This document shows, piece after piece, positions 1 through 8,830 of a stretch of 11,994 bases of DNA (position 1 is its first letter; each line of letters starts with the position of its first letter). A program made the position numbers and the translations under genes. Location of the stretch: contig JAGLTA010000043.1 of NCBI GenBank assembly GCA_023135505.1, positions 1 through 11,994 on the forward strand, given 5' to 3'. This DNA is from Candidatus Parcubacteria bacterium (GTDB lineage: Bacteria > Patescibacteriota > Patescibacteriia > JAACEG01). Under the pieces are notes generated by a model. It had not been told where the DNA came from and did no database searches. It saw only the letters and a program-made list of their open reading frames with translations.

Positions 1-109
1 ATTTATTTGTTATTTGTAATTTTGGATTTGGTGCTTTCTGTTTATATTTTTTGGCATTTGTATTTTGGATTTCATTTGACATTTGGCTTTTGAATTTGAA
101 ATTAAAATT
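1..109. repeat. Degenerate ATTTG-rich repeat region after the giant gene
   Basis: The motif ATTTG (CAAAT on the coding strand of the giant gene) occurs seven times, starting at 5, 12, 26, 56, 74, 81 and 94, often with GGATTT or TTTTGGAT beside it. No open reading frame and no hairpin followed by a T-run was found, so no intrinsic terminator is visible for the giant gene within the window. Confidence 0.6.
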
Positions 110-3100
110 TTAAAACTCTGACGCTATAATATATCCGTTATATTCTTCCCATTGGTCGCATACGGCTCTTGTCGTGTCGCCATTGCACCAGTCCCAATTA
201 TCTTTCAGCCTGACTCTCGGCTGTGTCGCGCAGCAAGGAAATGCTCCGCAGACAACTGATGGGTCGCCGAACAGCGCCGCTCTGGCCGCGCCGCATTCTA
301 TAGAAACAGAACTTGCGTCATTTAACAGCATCTCGTAATAACTGTATTGCCTTGATTCTGAATGCGGATCGTCCTCGTCAGGTCTGTCTTGTATTCCATT
401 GCTGACATAACTGATATTCGGGTTTGCGTTAGTCCCATCGCCCCAGTCAATCCAATAGGTCGCGAGCGGGAGCTGGTTATAGTCTATAATGCTGTTAAAT
501 TCCAAATTGACATCATCAGAGACAGTAAAATTATAATTGCCGCTTGCATTTCCGTTAACTTTAATGTTTTCAACTATCGGCGGCACGCCGCAAAAATCAC
601 AGGACGGTCCTGTTGGGTTTGCATTGCAGTTAAGAAAGCAATCCCCTCCGGAGCAAAGACCTGTTGATGTGGAATAAGCAGGCCTTATGGCTGGAGTTCC
701 TGCGCAAATATTATCTGGCGGATTCCAGTCATTCAAAACGCAGGCGGCGTCTATGCCGCAATCCCTGTACTTGCTATTGATATTGTCCCACTCCCATGTT
801 CCATAACTCTTAGCAAAAATACGCTTTAAAATATCAATTGCGTCATCAGGCTCTATGCTGCCTAAATTGCTTATTGGTTCGCAGGTTTCGCATACGGTGT
901 TCGCTTCATTGCAGGGGCAGTGCAAAAGAAGGTTGTCGTCATTGTGGTCCCAATCTCCGCCCGGATAAGGATGGGAGCAGATAAGTTCTGGATGCCCGCT
1001 GCACCTGCCGATCACTCCGCAAGTATTTCCTTGTGTTGAATCGTCGCTGCATCCGTACGGCAAGCCGGCGACAGCGCCTTCGCTTAAATTCTCCCTAAAA
1101 AGTATCGGGTCTAAAATATCAGTGGCGTCATTTCCATCCCAAAACGGAGGATTAACCCCTTCTGGCGGAATCATAGAGCCGAACGGCTTGTCTTCTGAAT
1201 TGTAATAATAATCAAAATCGCCAAGCTCGCCTGTTCTGTATTCTGTGCCGTCCCGCACCCTGTCTGTCCACGCCTTGTTCTCGCCGACATCAAAATGAGA
1301 AACCGCCTGATATATTTTATCGCACCTTAAGCGGTAATCCATAGGATCAACTAACCTGCTTTCAGTGTAGTCATAAATCCTCACTTGCGGATCAGGATTC
1401 GGTTCGTTTAAAACAAGGTCTCCCTCATAAAGATACCATCCTGTATTCGGAACATTAACATTTCCTCCGTGCGAAACCGACACAGAGGTGTTGCCTAAAT
1501 TAACTATTCTTCCGCCTGCGCGCGGTATGCATATAGCAGTGGCATAATAATTATAAGCAAGGCATGTATTGGTAATTGGCTCTCTTATTGAACATTCCTT
1601 TGTCTTTACCATACGCACATAATAATCTCTGTCTCCGCAAAAAGCATCTGTTACTCCAACATCAAAAAAATCTTGAGAGCCGGTAGAAGGATTGTCCATA
1701 AAAATTATAAAGCCAGCAGGTATAAGATCTACTGCTATTATTCCAAAAAAAGTCGCGCCGGCAAAAAAACCTATTAACGCACCGGCAAATCCGGTAGGAA
1801 TATCTTTTGCAATTGTATCGCTCCATACTGTTTCCCCAGATCTTCTCTCCACGAAATCAAAATTAGCGTCCATATCAGAACAGTAAAATACCGGGAATTT
1901 GCCGTCGTATCCCAGCACTCTTCCTGTCTCTTCGATCCCTTCAGACGAAAGTTTGTCAATCGGCCACCAGAGCAGGCACTGATTCGGGTTTCCCGGAGAG
2001 CGATCGTACTCTAAGCAATAGCCAAATTTGCCGATATTTTTAATTCCAGCATCGCTGAAATACTCACAGCTCAAAGCGTCTTGCTTGGGATATGACCTGC
2101 AAGTCTGCGGCGCGTAGATATTAGTGTCTCCGACTTTTAAAGCGGGCTTAATCCTTATATCGTCAATGTAAAAATTGCCGTCAGGCGCGCTTCCCGGAGC
2201 AGTGAGTCTTAAATTTATCCTCTTGGTGCTTGAATTAACATCAAACGGCGCGGTTTCAAACTGCCAATAGTCTGAACGCGGCACAGATAAAATCATATGG
2301 TAATCTCTTGTCATATTTCCAAAAGCGTCCATCTCGCGCAGCTGAATCTCCGCGTTGCTGGCTTTTAAATTTAAAGTATTGACCCAAGCGCTCACAAAAT
2401 ACCTATTCCCTTCTTCCGTGCCGATTAAAGATATGGTTTCGGTTACGGCGCCATAGTCGGCCCCTACGCTTAAAAAAGATCTTCCTTCCGGAGACATATA
2501 TTCAAGCCCCTGCGCCTGCGCTGAAACAGGATCTGAAATAATTGAAAACTCGTTTTCAAAAACCGCGCCTTCGTAAAGCCACCCGACTGGATAGTCAATA
2601 TTTTCAATCAACTCAAAATTGCTGTTCGGAATTTTTATCTGAACACTTTCCTGACTCATTGTTTGCAGAGGATAGTATCCTTCAACAACTCCTTGCTTTC
2701 CTATCTTCGCGTAGCCGGCTCTGTCCCGAATATCATCCAAGGATACAGTGGCATTTGCCGTTTGGTTTATCGGCTCGCTCACTACGAAACCGTCGCATTT
2801 GCCCTGTTCATTCATAGAATTGCACGCTCCAATGTCAGTGCATCTTCTTTTTATTGCGCCGTCTTTTTCTGTAATATTAACAGTCCCCTTGCAATACAGC
2901 CATTCTCCGCAAGTACGAGTCGGTTTGACTTTTACCAGCAGATTTGAATCGCAAGTTCCGTCTGGAATTCCTCCGATTAAGCAACTTTGCGGCGTATTAA
3001 CATCTTCGCCGTTTCTGTCAGCGTCGTAAATAATATCTTCTATTGACGGTCCGCCTGATATTTCGCGCCTATTAAACAGGACGCATCCTTTTTCATAATC

Positions 3101-6100
3101 AACAAGCCCATTGCACTCAACTTTGTCAATTGAACTGTCTATATTATAATAAATTCCTGTTTTTAAAATTTTAACGAATTGAGATGGAACCAGATTTCCG
3201 CTAACTCGCAAATCGCAATTAACTGCCGATATCTTGCCTGTATAAAAGCGTCCGCTAAACTGCTGATCATTTTCATCAGAAACAATCCGCGCGCTTGATG
3301 CCGCGGAAACATCCATTGATCCGTCAGGCGAGGTTAAATCAATCGGATTGCCAGTTATTCCGTCAGCACAATTTTCTAATATAACCGCGCTTCCAGCTCC
3401 GTTAGAATTGCTTAACACTGTATAAAGAGTATCTCGCTCTAACCGAATCGGGACATTCATAATATAATCCCCTGCTATCAGTTGCCAACCGTCAGGAATT
3501 CCGTCGCTGTTCACATCTTGCGCAAAATCTCCGTTAAAAACAATATTTTTTGAAATTGAACTTATCGGATCAACATATTCTGTACAGCCGTCAATTTCAG
3601 GCGGGCAGACCGCTGTCCAATTATTGCAATAACCACCCGGACAATCAGCATCAGTCTCGCAGATTCCTCCGCCTCCGCCCAGACAGGTTTTGGCCGCGTA
3701 TTCAACGCCGATATCAGAATATGCCAAAGGGCAGTTCGGCTTGCCAGAAGCAGTATTTGCAAGATACCAGCCGGCGTCTGTCTGTCCTCCGACTAATTTA
3801 TATTCGCAGATTTTAGCGTCTCCGCCAATTCTCTGCGACACCGGATCTTTAAAATAATAATCGCCCGTAATATCTGAACTGAATTTGCCGCAGCCGACAT
3901 TATCAAAAAGGCAGAGCGTATCGCTATATTCATCCGGATTATTAATTTTATAAATAGTTTCATATTGATATAAATCATCCCTGTCGTCGGCAAGATTTTC
4001 CGTAGTTTTATTCATATTATATCTGTATTTTGCAACCCCCAAAGCTACGCATCCTTTCTCTTTTGATTTGCAAGTTTTCCGATTATCATTAACAAGCGTA
4101 TCAATTTTATCGCCAAAAACAGTAATTTCAGATATATCGCCTAAATTAAATATTTTTTCTAAATAGCTATGAGAATTAAATGTGTCAATCAGCGCTTCGC
4201 ACCCAGCGGCATCCTCGCCGCATAAGCGATTAAATGATTTCAAATATACTGTTTGCTTCTCAACCTCGCTCTTATACTCTTCGCATCCAAGCATATACTG
4301 CGGAGCGTAGGCGCCGTTATGGTCATGATCGCATATAGACGCAACATTCCAAAAATCAGGCCTGATTAAAAACAGCTTGTCGCGCTCCTCTTTTAAGATA
4401 ATATTGTCAATATAAGAGACGCCGCTAAAGCCGCTTATTTTTAATGTTTCTAAAATATTATCGCCTGCCACGCTCGCTGGATCGTCGCTGCCCATATCCC
4501 ATTCAACTAGAACAGGCCCTAAAGAATATTCCTGCCACTCCGGACCTAAATTAACCGAACCGCTCGCAAACTCTTCGCCTGCTGGAGCGCTGGAAAATTT
4601 TGCCGTTAAGCTTCCGGCTCCTTTTGCCCAAAAAGAGAGGAAGTAAGTTTTTTGATGTCCGAGTAAAGATTTATAAAGGCAGGTCTGTTCTGTATTTTGC
4701 GCGTAACAGACTGTTTCATTATTAACTTCGCATTCGCATCCCTCGTCTAAGGCGCAGACAAACCCTAAGTCGCAATGCGCTTTTAAAGAATAATTCATCT
4801 CGTCGCCCAAATTGATTTTTAAGCTATGCCCGCCTCTAATCAGCGATTCGCTGCTAAGCGCTCCGACCCCCCAATTATTAACCGCCTGCTCAAATCCGCT
4901 ATCAATAACCTTGCGGATATTATTGCTTGTGTTTCCTTTGTATTCATAGCAGTCATTTTTTGAAGTTGGACAGGCAATCCCTTGTTCAGATAAAGCTTCA
5001 TAAATGCATTCGTTGTTGGCGCTCCATTCTCCCCAATCCCAGCCGGCTGCAGAATAGACAACACAGTCTGTCTGCGATGATTTTGTCTTGCGATAAGGAT
5101 GGCAGTCATTGGAGCAGGTAACTGTGTTTTTATAATGCCGATAAGAGATAATATTTCCCTCGCTGTAAAATTCATTGCATTCCGGATTACTGATCGCGTC
5201 GTCATAGTTATCGCAGTCTCCAAAAATATCAGCGGCATCGGCTATGTTATATACATTATCAGGAATGCCGTTGCTGTCAGCATCTAACAGCATATGCGCC
5301 ACAAGCTGAAAGCCAGTCTCTTCTGAGCCGACCCATGTGTAAAAAGTCGCGCAATCCCCGTTAACTTCGTGGCACGGACGCAGATAACTGTAATATTCTA
5401 CAGCTTCGCCCCCTTCTTCCAGTTTGTCTAAATTTGTAAATTCGGAGCATCCAGCGTATTGCGCCGAACACTCTTCCTCATTGTTCGGAATTAAGAACTC
5501 AGGGAATTTTTCGCTCTCAAAAAAAGTAGCTTCCTGCTTATAGGTGTTATAGCCATTGCAAGTTTCAGGACAAAAATCATCAGACCGAACCACTCCAGGA
5601 ATGCTCGGATCGCCGTTCGTTGGTTCATATAAATCGCATCCGACATCGTCTGGGCGGCATTCTAAAGCAAAATTAGCGCATTGCTCAGATCCGTCTTCCG
5701 CGCACCGCTCAATATCTGTCCGCCAAAAATGCCCTGCTGTTTCACAGTCTGCCTGATTGTCAAAATTATCGTTATATACCGTATATAATCCGCAATTATA
5801 ATAATCAGGAGCTTTTTTCAAGTAGAGCGAATTGCTGTTATGATAATCCTCGTAATTAAACAGGTATCCGTCTCCAGTTAATTCTTCTAATTGCGCGGAG
5901 TCAATTACGCACCCGAGCGGAATTCCTCCTGCCGCGCCGCTCACGCTGATTGTCAATTCCGTGTCAAAAACGTCAATTGTTCCGTCGGTTGGAAAAGTGT
6001 AGTCAATGCTGAACCGCTCCCAGTCATCGTTATTGCCAGATATTAATTCAACTGGCGATCCTACTATGGCTGGAATATAGAATTGAAAATTAGCTCCAGC

Positions 6101-8818
6101 GCAATTTTGCGCGTAAAAAGAAAAACTGAATTTTCTGCCTTCTAAATTATATCCCGTATCAATAACTTTAGTTAAATTAGCGCCGCCTAAAGACCTGAAC
6201 GCTGTATTACCTATAAAACTAGCGCTGCTTGCTTCTCCTGCCGCAGATGTCCATTCTATAAAAGTATCCGCTATTCCATCGTCAATAATATCTGTTTCTA
6301 AAATATCCGTAAAACTTGAGTTAGTGATTATGTTAGTCCCTAAATTCGGCTTTGTCCTGATATACTCGCGGCACCCCTCGCTGGAACTTGAACAAGATTC
6401 CGCTTTTTGATTTAAGTAAATATCATTATTAACATTCGGAACAAGATCTTTGTTTATCGTGAGCCGCGCCTTTGATCCGCCTAAAGCGCATTCTATCCCT
6501 TTATGCGGAACAACGCACGATTCAATAGTATCTCCATCTTGGTCAATATCTTCGCTGTCCGCGATTTCACATCCGTCCGCGATGGCGCAAGTATTATCTA
6601 AATTCAAATCCCACCCCTGGCTTAAGCATGCCCATCCGTCATCGCCGGCATTCCGTGAAGCGCAATGCCATTCGCATCCGGCGTTCTCTTCGCCGCATCC
6701 GCTGTAATCCGCGGTGCTTTTCAAGTAAAAAACTTCGTTTCCTTTAGGAGACGCAAAAGACTGACAGGTATTATAATAACTGCCGCATTCATCGCCTTGA
6801 AAATCCCAAATCCGCCTCTCCTCCGAACAGTATCCGTAAAAAAGGCAGTTTCCTTTTGAATCTTCTTTTAAGCAAGACTGTTCATCGGCGCAGTATCCGT
6901 CTCTCATAATATTTACACGCGGCTTCTGGTCATACTCGTCATCGAAGTCCCCGTCGCTGTCAATATCAATGCCTTGGGAAACTTCTTCGCTGATTATCTT
7001 CTCTCCTATGCCTTCTGTTTCACAAAAAATCTCCGGGGCTTTAAGCACCCAATTCGGATCAATCAATTGATAAAAAGGCGAAGCAGGGTCGTCAAACGCG
7101 CCTATTATCTCTTGAATATTATAAATCCTGAAATCAGAGATTTGATTGCCGATATAGCTTGCGGCTAATTCCCATCCTACTGGAATAACGCGATACTTTC
7201 TTAAAATTACCAAATTCCTATAAGAATACCCTTGATTGTACAACGGCTCAATATCCTTTGAAAGAAAGCCGAAAGGGAAACTGCCGCTTATATATCCTTG
7301 GTTAATTGCCTCCTGAACCGTGAGCTCCTGCTGGACAGCGTCGGCGAACTGCTGCGTAATTACGCATTCGGTCGGTCCGGCGTTCTCGGGATCTGGGCAC
7401 ATTAACAGTTTTGATAAAATTGAATACGCGCCGCCTGTTTTATAGTCTGGCTGGAAAATTTTTGAGTATTTCGTTTTGGCGGCCTTGGCGCCCTGGCTGA
7501 CTCTTGCCGCTGACACTCTGCTTGCCGCGCTGTCAACGCCGCTCAGCCAGTTATAATCTGAGTCTTCGTCGTCGCCGCGCAATTTAGCCATCCCTTCTAT
7601 CACCCATTTATTGATCAGCTTGCTCATTAAAGTATTGGCAAAAGTCGCAACTGAATCAGCTATGATGTCTCCGGTAAAAACTTCTTCAAATTTTGTCCCT
7701 TCGTCAATCGGCTTGGTTCCCATTTTATAGACTACATTGCCGGGCGTTAAAATATTGCCTGCCTTATCCGTAATAGCTTTCCATCCGCCGCCTTCTTCTC
7801 TTTGATCCTTGGCTATGCCAGTGGCTTCAGATATTGAATTTAAAAAATCACTATGCATCGTTAAGGCGATTCCGATATCATTCTCTTCCGGATTCCAGTA
7901 TCCCTGAAAACGGGTTAAAAAATCTGGATCATTTACAAATTCGTCCCAATTCCGTGAAGCGCGGCTATAAGTGCACTTCGGCGCTTTCGGCCTCTGTATC
8001 TCAGCCAAACTTGCTGTCAGTCTCATCTTAACATTAAAATCCGGTTCGCATAAAAATTGAACGATAGATCCGGCAAATCCTTTGCTATATCTTGAACCGG
8101 CAGATCCGGCGGTAGGACCGCCAAAATTCTTTTTACTTAAATCTTCTGATTGTTTTTCCCAAATTTCAAGACATGCGATTGAATGATCGCCCTCGCATAC
8201 GCTCCAGCAATTCTCAATAATCATTTTTTCTGAGTTTGGCAAAAGATTAAAATTGTCTGGTATTTCTCCGCACTTTTTTTCACATACACTGACAAAACCT
8301 TCTTGGCATTCTATGAACTCATCGTTAGCCTTAGAATAGTCGTCTTCTTGCGCGTTATTTTTATCCCATTGGCTTGCGGCTGCCATAATAGCCGCGCCGG
8401 CAGCTTCATCAGCCGCGTCTAACATATATTCTTCCCAGTTAGAAGTAAAAATCATCGGCTTCTGCCCCTTGTCTCCGCTCGCGACCCAAGTAGCTGTTTC
8501 TAACGCTAAATTTCGCAAAAAATTATGCAGCGCCGCTTTGAATCCAACCGCCGCCCAATGCTTGCCAAGTTTATCCTCTGTCAATTCCCATTTCTCCCAA
8601 ACCCACTTTAACGAATTGCTTACTCTTGACCATATATTTGATATTGTATTCGGAATAGAAGAAAGATCGGTTAAAACATCTACCTTCGCTGGCGATACTG
8701 CTGCCTGAACATTTCTCGCAATCAATAAATTAAATCCTAAAGAATTAAAAACAAACAAAAACAGAATCATTAAAATAGCTAATCTATTTTTTTTTGATTT
8801 TTTTGTCTTATTAAACAT
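110..8818 (-). CDS. Giant secreted Cys-rich multimodular surface protein (2,902 aa)
   Basis: No named family is recognised for the whole protein. Residues 1-39 form a signal peptide (Lys-rich start, hydrophobic core 13-34, VQA before the cut), so it is exported. Residues 40-560 are an alpha-helix-like, Trp-rich region of unknown fold with a motif ETATWVASGDKGQKP at 107-121. Residues 640-1745 carry repeated cysteine pairs of the form C-x5-G-C. Four jelly-roll-like modules lie at about 829-980, 1304-1477, 1758-1880 and 2063-2225. A hydrophobic segment spans 2342-2374, a Cys-dense stretch 2588-2742, and a PKD-like domain with WIDWGDGT at 2789-2796 follows. A hand count gives about 114 cysteines, which implies an oxidising extracellular location. 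Asp-rich loops such as IDIDSDGD near residue 615 suggest calcium binding. It ends without LPxTG or another sorting signal. The start is the only Met before the signal peptide and lies 12 bp after the coiled-coil gene, with no Shine-Dalgarno. Inferred role: adhesin or surface scaffold. Confidence 0.9.
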   Translation of the reverse strand: MFNKTKKSKKNRLAILMILFLFVFNSLGFNLLIARNVQAAVSPAKVDVLTDLSSIPNTISNIWSRVSNSLKWVWEKWELTEDKLGKHWAAVGFKAALHNFLRNLALETATWVASGDKGQKPMIFTSNWEEYMLDAADEAAGAAIMAAASQWDKNNAQEDDYSKANDEFIECQEGFVSVCEKKCGEIPDNFNLLPNSEKMIIENCWSVCEGDHSIACLEIWEKQSEDLSKKNFGGPTAGSAGSRYSKGFAGSIVQFLCEPDFNVKMRLTASLAEIQRPKAPKCTYSRASRNWDEFVNDPDFLTRFQGYWNPEENDIGIALTMHSDFLNSISEATGIAKDQREEGGGWKAITDKAGNILTPGNVVYKMGTKPIDEGTKFEEVFTGDIIADSVATFANTLMSKLINKWVIEGMAKLRGDDEDSDYNWLSGVDSAASRVSAARVSQGAKAAKTKYSKIFQPDYKTGGAYSILSKLLMCPDPENAGPTECVITQQFADAVQQELTVQEAINQGYISGSFPFGFLSKDIEPLYNQGYSYRNLVILRKYRVIPVGWELAASYIGNQISDFRIYNIQEIIGAFDDPASPFYQLIDPNWVLKAPEIFCETEGIGEKIISEEVSQGIDIDSDGDFDDEYDQKPRVNIMRDGYCADEQSCLKEDSKGNCLFYGYCSEERRIWDFQGDECGSYYNTCQSFASPKGNEVFYLKSTADYSGCGEENAGCEWHCASRNAGDDGWACLSQGWDLNLDNTCAIADGCEIADSEDIDQDGDTIESCVVPHKGIECALGGSKARLTINKDLVPNVNNDIYLNQKAESCSSSSEGCREYIRTKPNLGTNIITNSSFTDILETDIIDDGIADTFIEWTSAAGEASSASFIGNTAFRSLGGANLTKVIDTGYNLEGRKFSFSFYAQNCAGANFQFYIPAIVGSPVELISGNNDDWERFSIDYTFPTDGTIDVFDTELTISVSGAAGGIPLGCVIDSAQLEELTGDGYLFNYEDYHNSNSLYLKKAPDYYNCGLYTVYNDNFDNQADCETAGHFWRTDIERCAEDGSEQCANFALECRPDDVGCDLYEPTNGDPSIPGVVRSDDFCPETCNGYNTYKQEATFFESEKFPEFLIPNNEEECSAQYAGCSEFTNLDKLEEGGEAVEYYSYLRPCHEVNGDCATFYTWVGSEETGFQLVAHMLLDADSNGIPDNVYNIADAADIFGDCDNYDDAISNPECNEFYSEGNIISYRHYKNTVTCSNDCHPYRKTKSSQTDCVVYSAAGWDWGEWSANNECIYEALSEQGIACPTSKNDCYEYKGNTSNNIRKVIDSGFEQAVNNWGVGALSSESLIRGGHSLKINLGDEMNYSLKAHCDLGFVCALDEGCECEVNNETVCYAQNTEQTCLYKSLLGHQKTYFLSFWAKGAGSLTAKFSSAPAGEEFASGSVNLGPEWQEYSLGPVLVEWDMGSDDPASVAGDNILETLKISGFSGVSYIDNIILKEERDKLFLIRPDFWNVASICDHDHNGAYAPQYMLGCEEYKSEVEKQTVYLKSFNRLCGEDAAGCEALIDTFNSHSYLEKIFNLGDISEITVFGDKIDTLVNDNRKTCKSKEKGCVALGVAKYRYNMNKTTENLADDRDDLYQYETIYKINNPDEYSDTLCLFDNVGCGKFSSDITGDYYFKDPVSQRIGGDAKICEYKLVGGQTDAGWYLANTASGKPNCPLAYSDIGVEYAAKTCLGGGGGICETDADCPGGYCNNWTAVCPPEIDGCTEYVDPISSISKNIVFNGDFAQDVNSDGIPDGWQLIAGDYIMNVPIRLERDTLYTVLSNSNGAGSAVILENCADGITGNPIDLTSPDGSMDVSAASSARIVSDENDQQFSGRFYTGKISAVNCDLRVSGNLVPSQFVKILKTGIYYNIDSSIDKVECNGLVDYEKGCVLFNRREISGGPSIEDIIYDADRNGEDVNTPQSCLIGGIPDGTCDSNLLVKVKPTRTCGEWLYCKGTVNITEKDGAIKRRCTDIGACNSMNEQGKCDGFVVSEPINQTANATVSLDDIRDRAGYAKIGKQGVVEGYYPLQTMSQESVQIKIPNSNFELIENIDYPVGWLYEGAVFENEFSIISDPVSAQAQGLEYMSPEGRSFLSVGADYGAVTETISLIGTEEGNRYFVSAWVNTLNLKASNAEIQLREMDAFGNMTRDYHMILSVPRSDYWQFETAPFDVNSSTKRINLRLTAPGSAPDGNFYIDDIRIKPALKVGDTNIYAPQTCRSYPKQDALSCEYFSDAGIKNIGKFGYCLEYDRSPGNPNQCLLWWPIDKLSSEGIEETGRVLGYDGKFPVFYCSDMDANFDFVERRSGETVWSDTIAKDIPTGFAGALIGFFAGATFFGIIAVDLIPAGFIIFMDNPSTGSQDFFDVGVTDAFCGDRDYYVRMVKTKECSIREPITNTCLAYNYYATAICIPRAGGRIVNLGNTSVSVSHGGNVNVPNTGWYLYEGDLVLNEPNPDPQVRIYDYTESRLVDPMDYRLRCDKIYQAVSHFDVGENKAWTDRVRDGTEYRTGELGDFDYYYNSEDKPFGSMIPPEGVNPPFWDGNDATDILDPILFRENLSEGAVAGLPYGCSDDSTQGNTCGVIGRCSGHPELICSHPYPGGDWDHNDDNLLLHCPCNEANTVCETCEPISNLGSIEPDDAIDILKRIFAKSYGTWEWDNINSKYRDCGIDAACVLNDWNPPDNICAGTPAIRPAYSTSTGLCSGGDCFLNCNANPTGPSCDFCGVPPIVENIKVNGNASGNYNFTVSDDVNLEFNSIIDYNQLPLATYWIDWGDGTNANPNISYVSNGIQDRPDEDDPHSESRQYSYYEMLLNDASSVSIECGAARAALFGDPSVVCGAFPCCATQPRVRLKDNWDWCNGDTTRAVCDQWEEYNGYIIASEF
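149..1057 (-). other. C-terminal Cys-dense stretch and PKD-like domain of the giant protein
   Basis: Residues 2588-2742 contain 16 cysteines by hand count, including CPC, CETC and CDFC clusters. Residues about 2745-2890 look like a PKD fold: PPIVENIKV start, then WIDWGDGT (the PKD W-x-x-G-D-G hallmark) at 2789-2796, and a final strand VRLKDNWDWC. A short insert with a CC pair lies between the hallmark and the last strand. PKD domains are extracellular beta-sandwich spacers or adhesion modules. Confidence 0.6.
1697..1795 (-). other. Hydrophobic segment within the giant protein
   Basis: Residues 2342-2374 are Gly/Ala/Phe/Ile-rich and almost uncharged (one Asp in the middle). The stretch is long enough for one membrane span or a tight hairpin. 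It is surrounded by Cys-rich, apparently extracellular sequence. It could anchor the protein in the membrane, insert into a partner membrane, or be a buried hydrophobic core. Confidence 0.6.
2144..2632 (-). other. Jelly-roll-like module 4 of the giant protein
   Basis: Residues about 2063-2225. It begins IPNSNFELI with YPVGW, continues with RYFVSAWVNT, WQFETAPFDV and RINLRLTAPG, and closes with FYIDDIRIKP. This is the cleanest of the four copies and strongly resembles CBM4/9-type jelly rolls. Unlike copies 1-3 it has no C-x5-[GD]-C pair directly before it. Confidence 0.7.
3179..3547 (-). other. Jelly-roll-like module 3 of the giant protein
   Basis: Residues about 1758-1880. It begins NIVFNGDF followed by DVNSDGIPDGW, a classic opening of CBM-like modules and a likely calcium loop. 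The later strands are less regular (RLERDTLYTVLS, SGRFYTGKISAVNCDLRVSG) and no clear closing D-x-I strand is seen, so the C-terminal border is uncertain and the module may be degenerate. Confidence 0.5.
4388..4909 (-). other. Jelly-roll-like module 2 of the giant protein
   Basis: Residues about 1304-1477. It starts VIDSGFE with NNWG shortly after, holds a small Cys insert (CALDEGCEC) in its first half, then TYFLSFWAKG, WQEYSLGPV and a closing YIDNIILKEE. The F-x-x-W start, the F-W-A-K strand and the final YIDNI strand are the usual signature of CBM-like jelly rolls in secreted bacterial proteins. Confidence 0.65.
5879..6334 (-). other. Jelly-roll-like module 1 of the giant protein
   Basis: Residues about 829-980. 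It opens with NIITNSSF and a DIIDDGIADTF loop, continues with alternating beta-like strands (KFSFSFYAQNC, ERFSIDYTF) and closes with CVIDSAQLEEL. The opening N-x-SF, a central W/F-rich strand and the closing D-x-[IVL] strand are typical of CBM4/9-like carbohydrate-binding folds. The assignment is by pattern only, and the ligand is unknown. Confidence 0.6.
8702..8818 (-). other. Signal peptide of the giant protein
   Basis: Residues 1-39. Seven Lys/Arg residues occur in the first 12 positions, followed by a hydrophobic core (LAILMILFLFVF) and a longer weakly hydrophobic stretch ending NVQA before AVSP. This matches a Sec signal with an AxA-type signal peptidase I site after Ala39. No lipobox cysteine is present. 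Confidence 0.85.
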
Positions 8819-8830
8819 AAATAATTTTAA

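Larger units (their letters stand above)
3584..6901 (-). other. Cysteine-pair repeat tract of the giant protein
   Basis: Residues about 640-1745. Eight copies of C-x5-G-C were located, at residues 708-715, 809-816, 1054-1061, 1117-1124, 1533-1540, 1583-1590, 1636-1643 and 1738-1745. Two variants have Asp in place of Gly, at 1149-1156 and 1283-1290. Many are followed by x-E/x-Y or another aromatic, and several are preceded by YLK. The fixed spacing suggests one local disulfide per copy. Jelly-roll modules 1 and 2 are inserted in this tract, and module 3 begins straight after it. Confidence 0.75.

Noticed and set aside
362..8708. Many open frames of 60-132 codons on both strands inside the giant gene
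   Set aside because: They lie antisense or out of frame to a continuous 2,902-codon frame with clear domain motifs. Their products are low-complexity and lack recognisable motifs or sensible starts.
110..8818. Naming the giant protein TraN, fibronectin-like, or a polysaccharide-degrading enzyme
   Set aside because: No catalytic motif or diagnostic family signature was seen. Carbohydrate-binding-like folds alone do not show an enzyme, and Cys richness alone does not show TraN homology.
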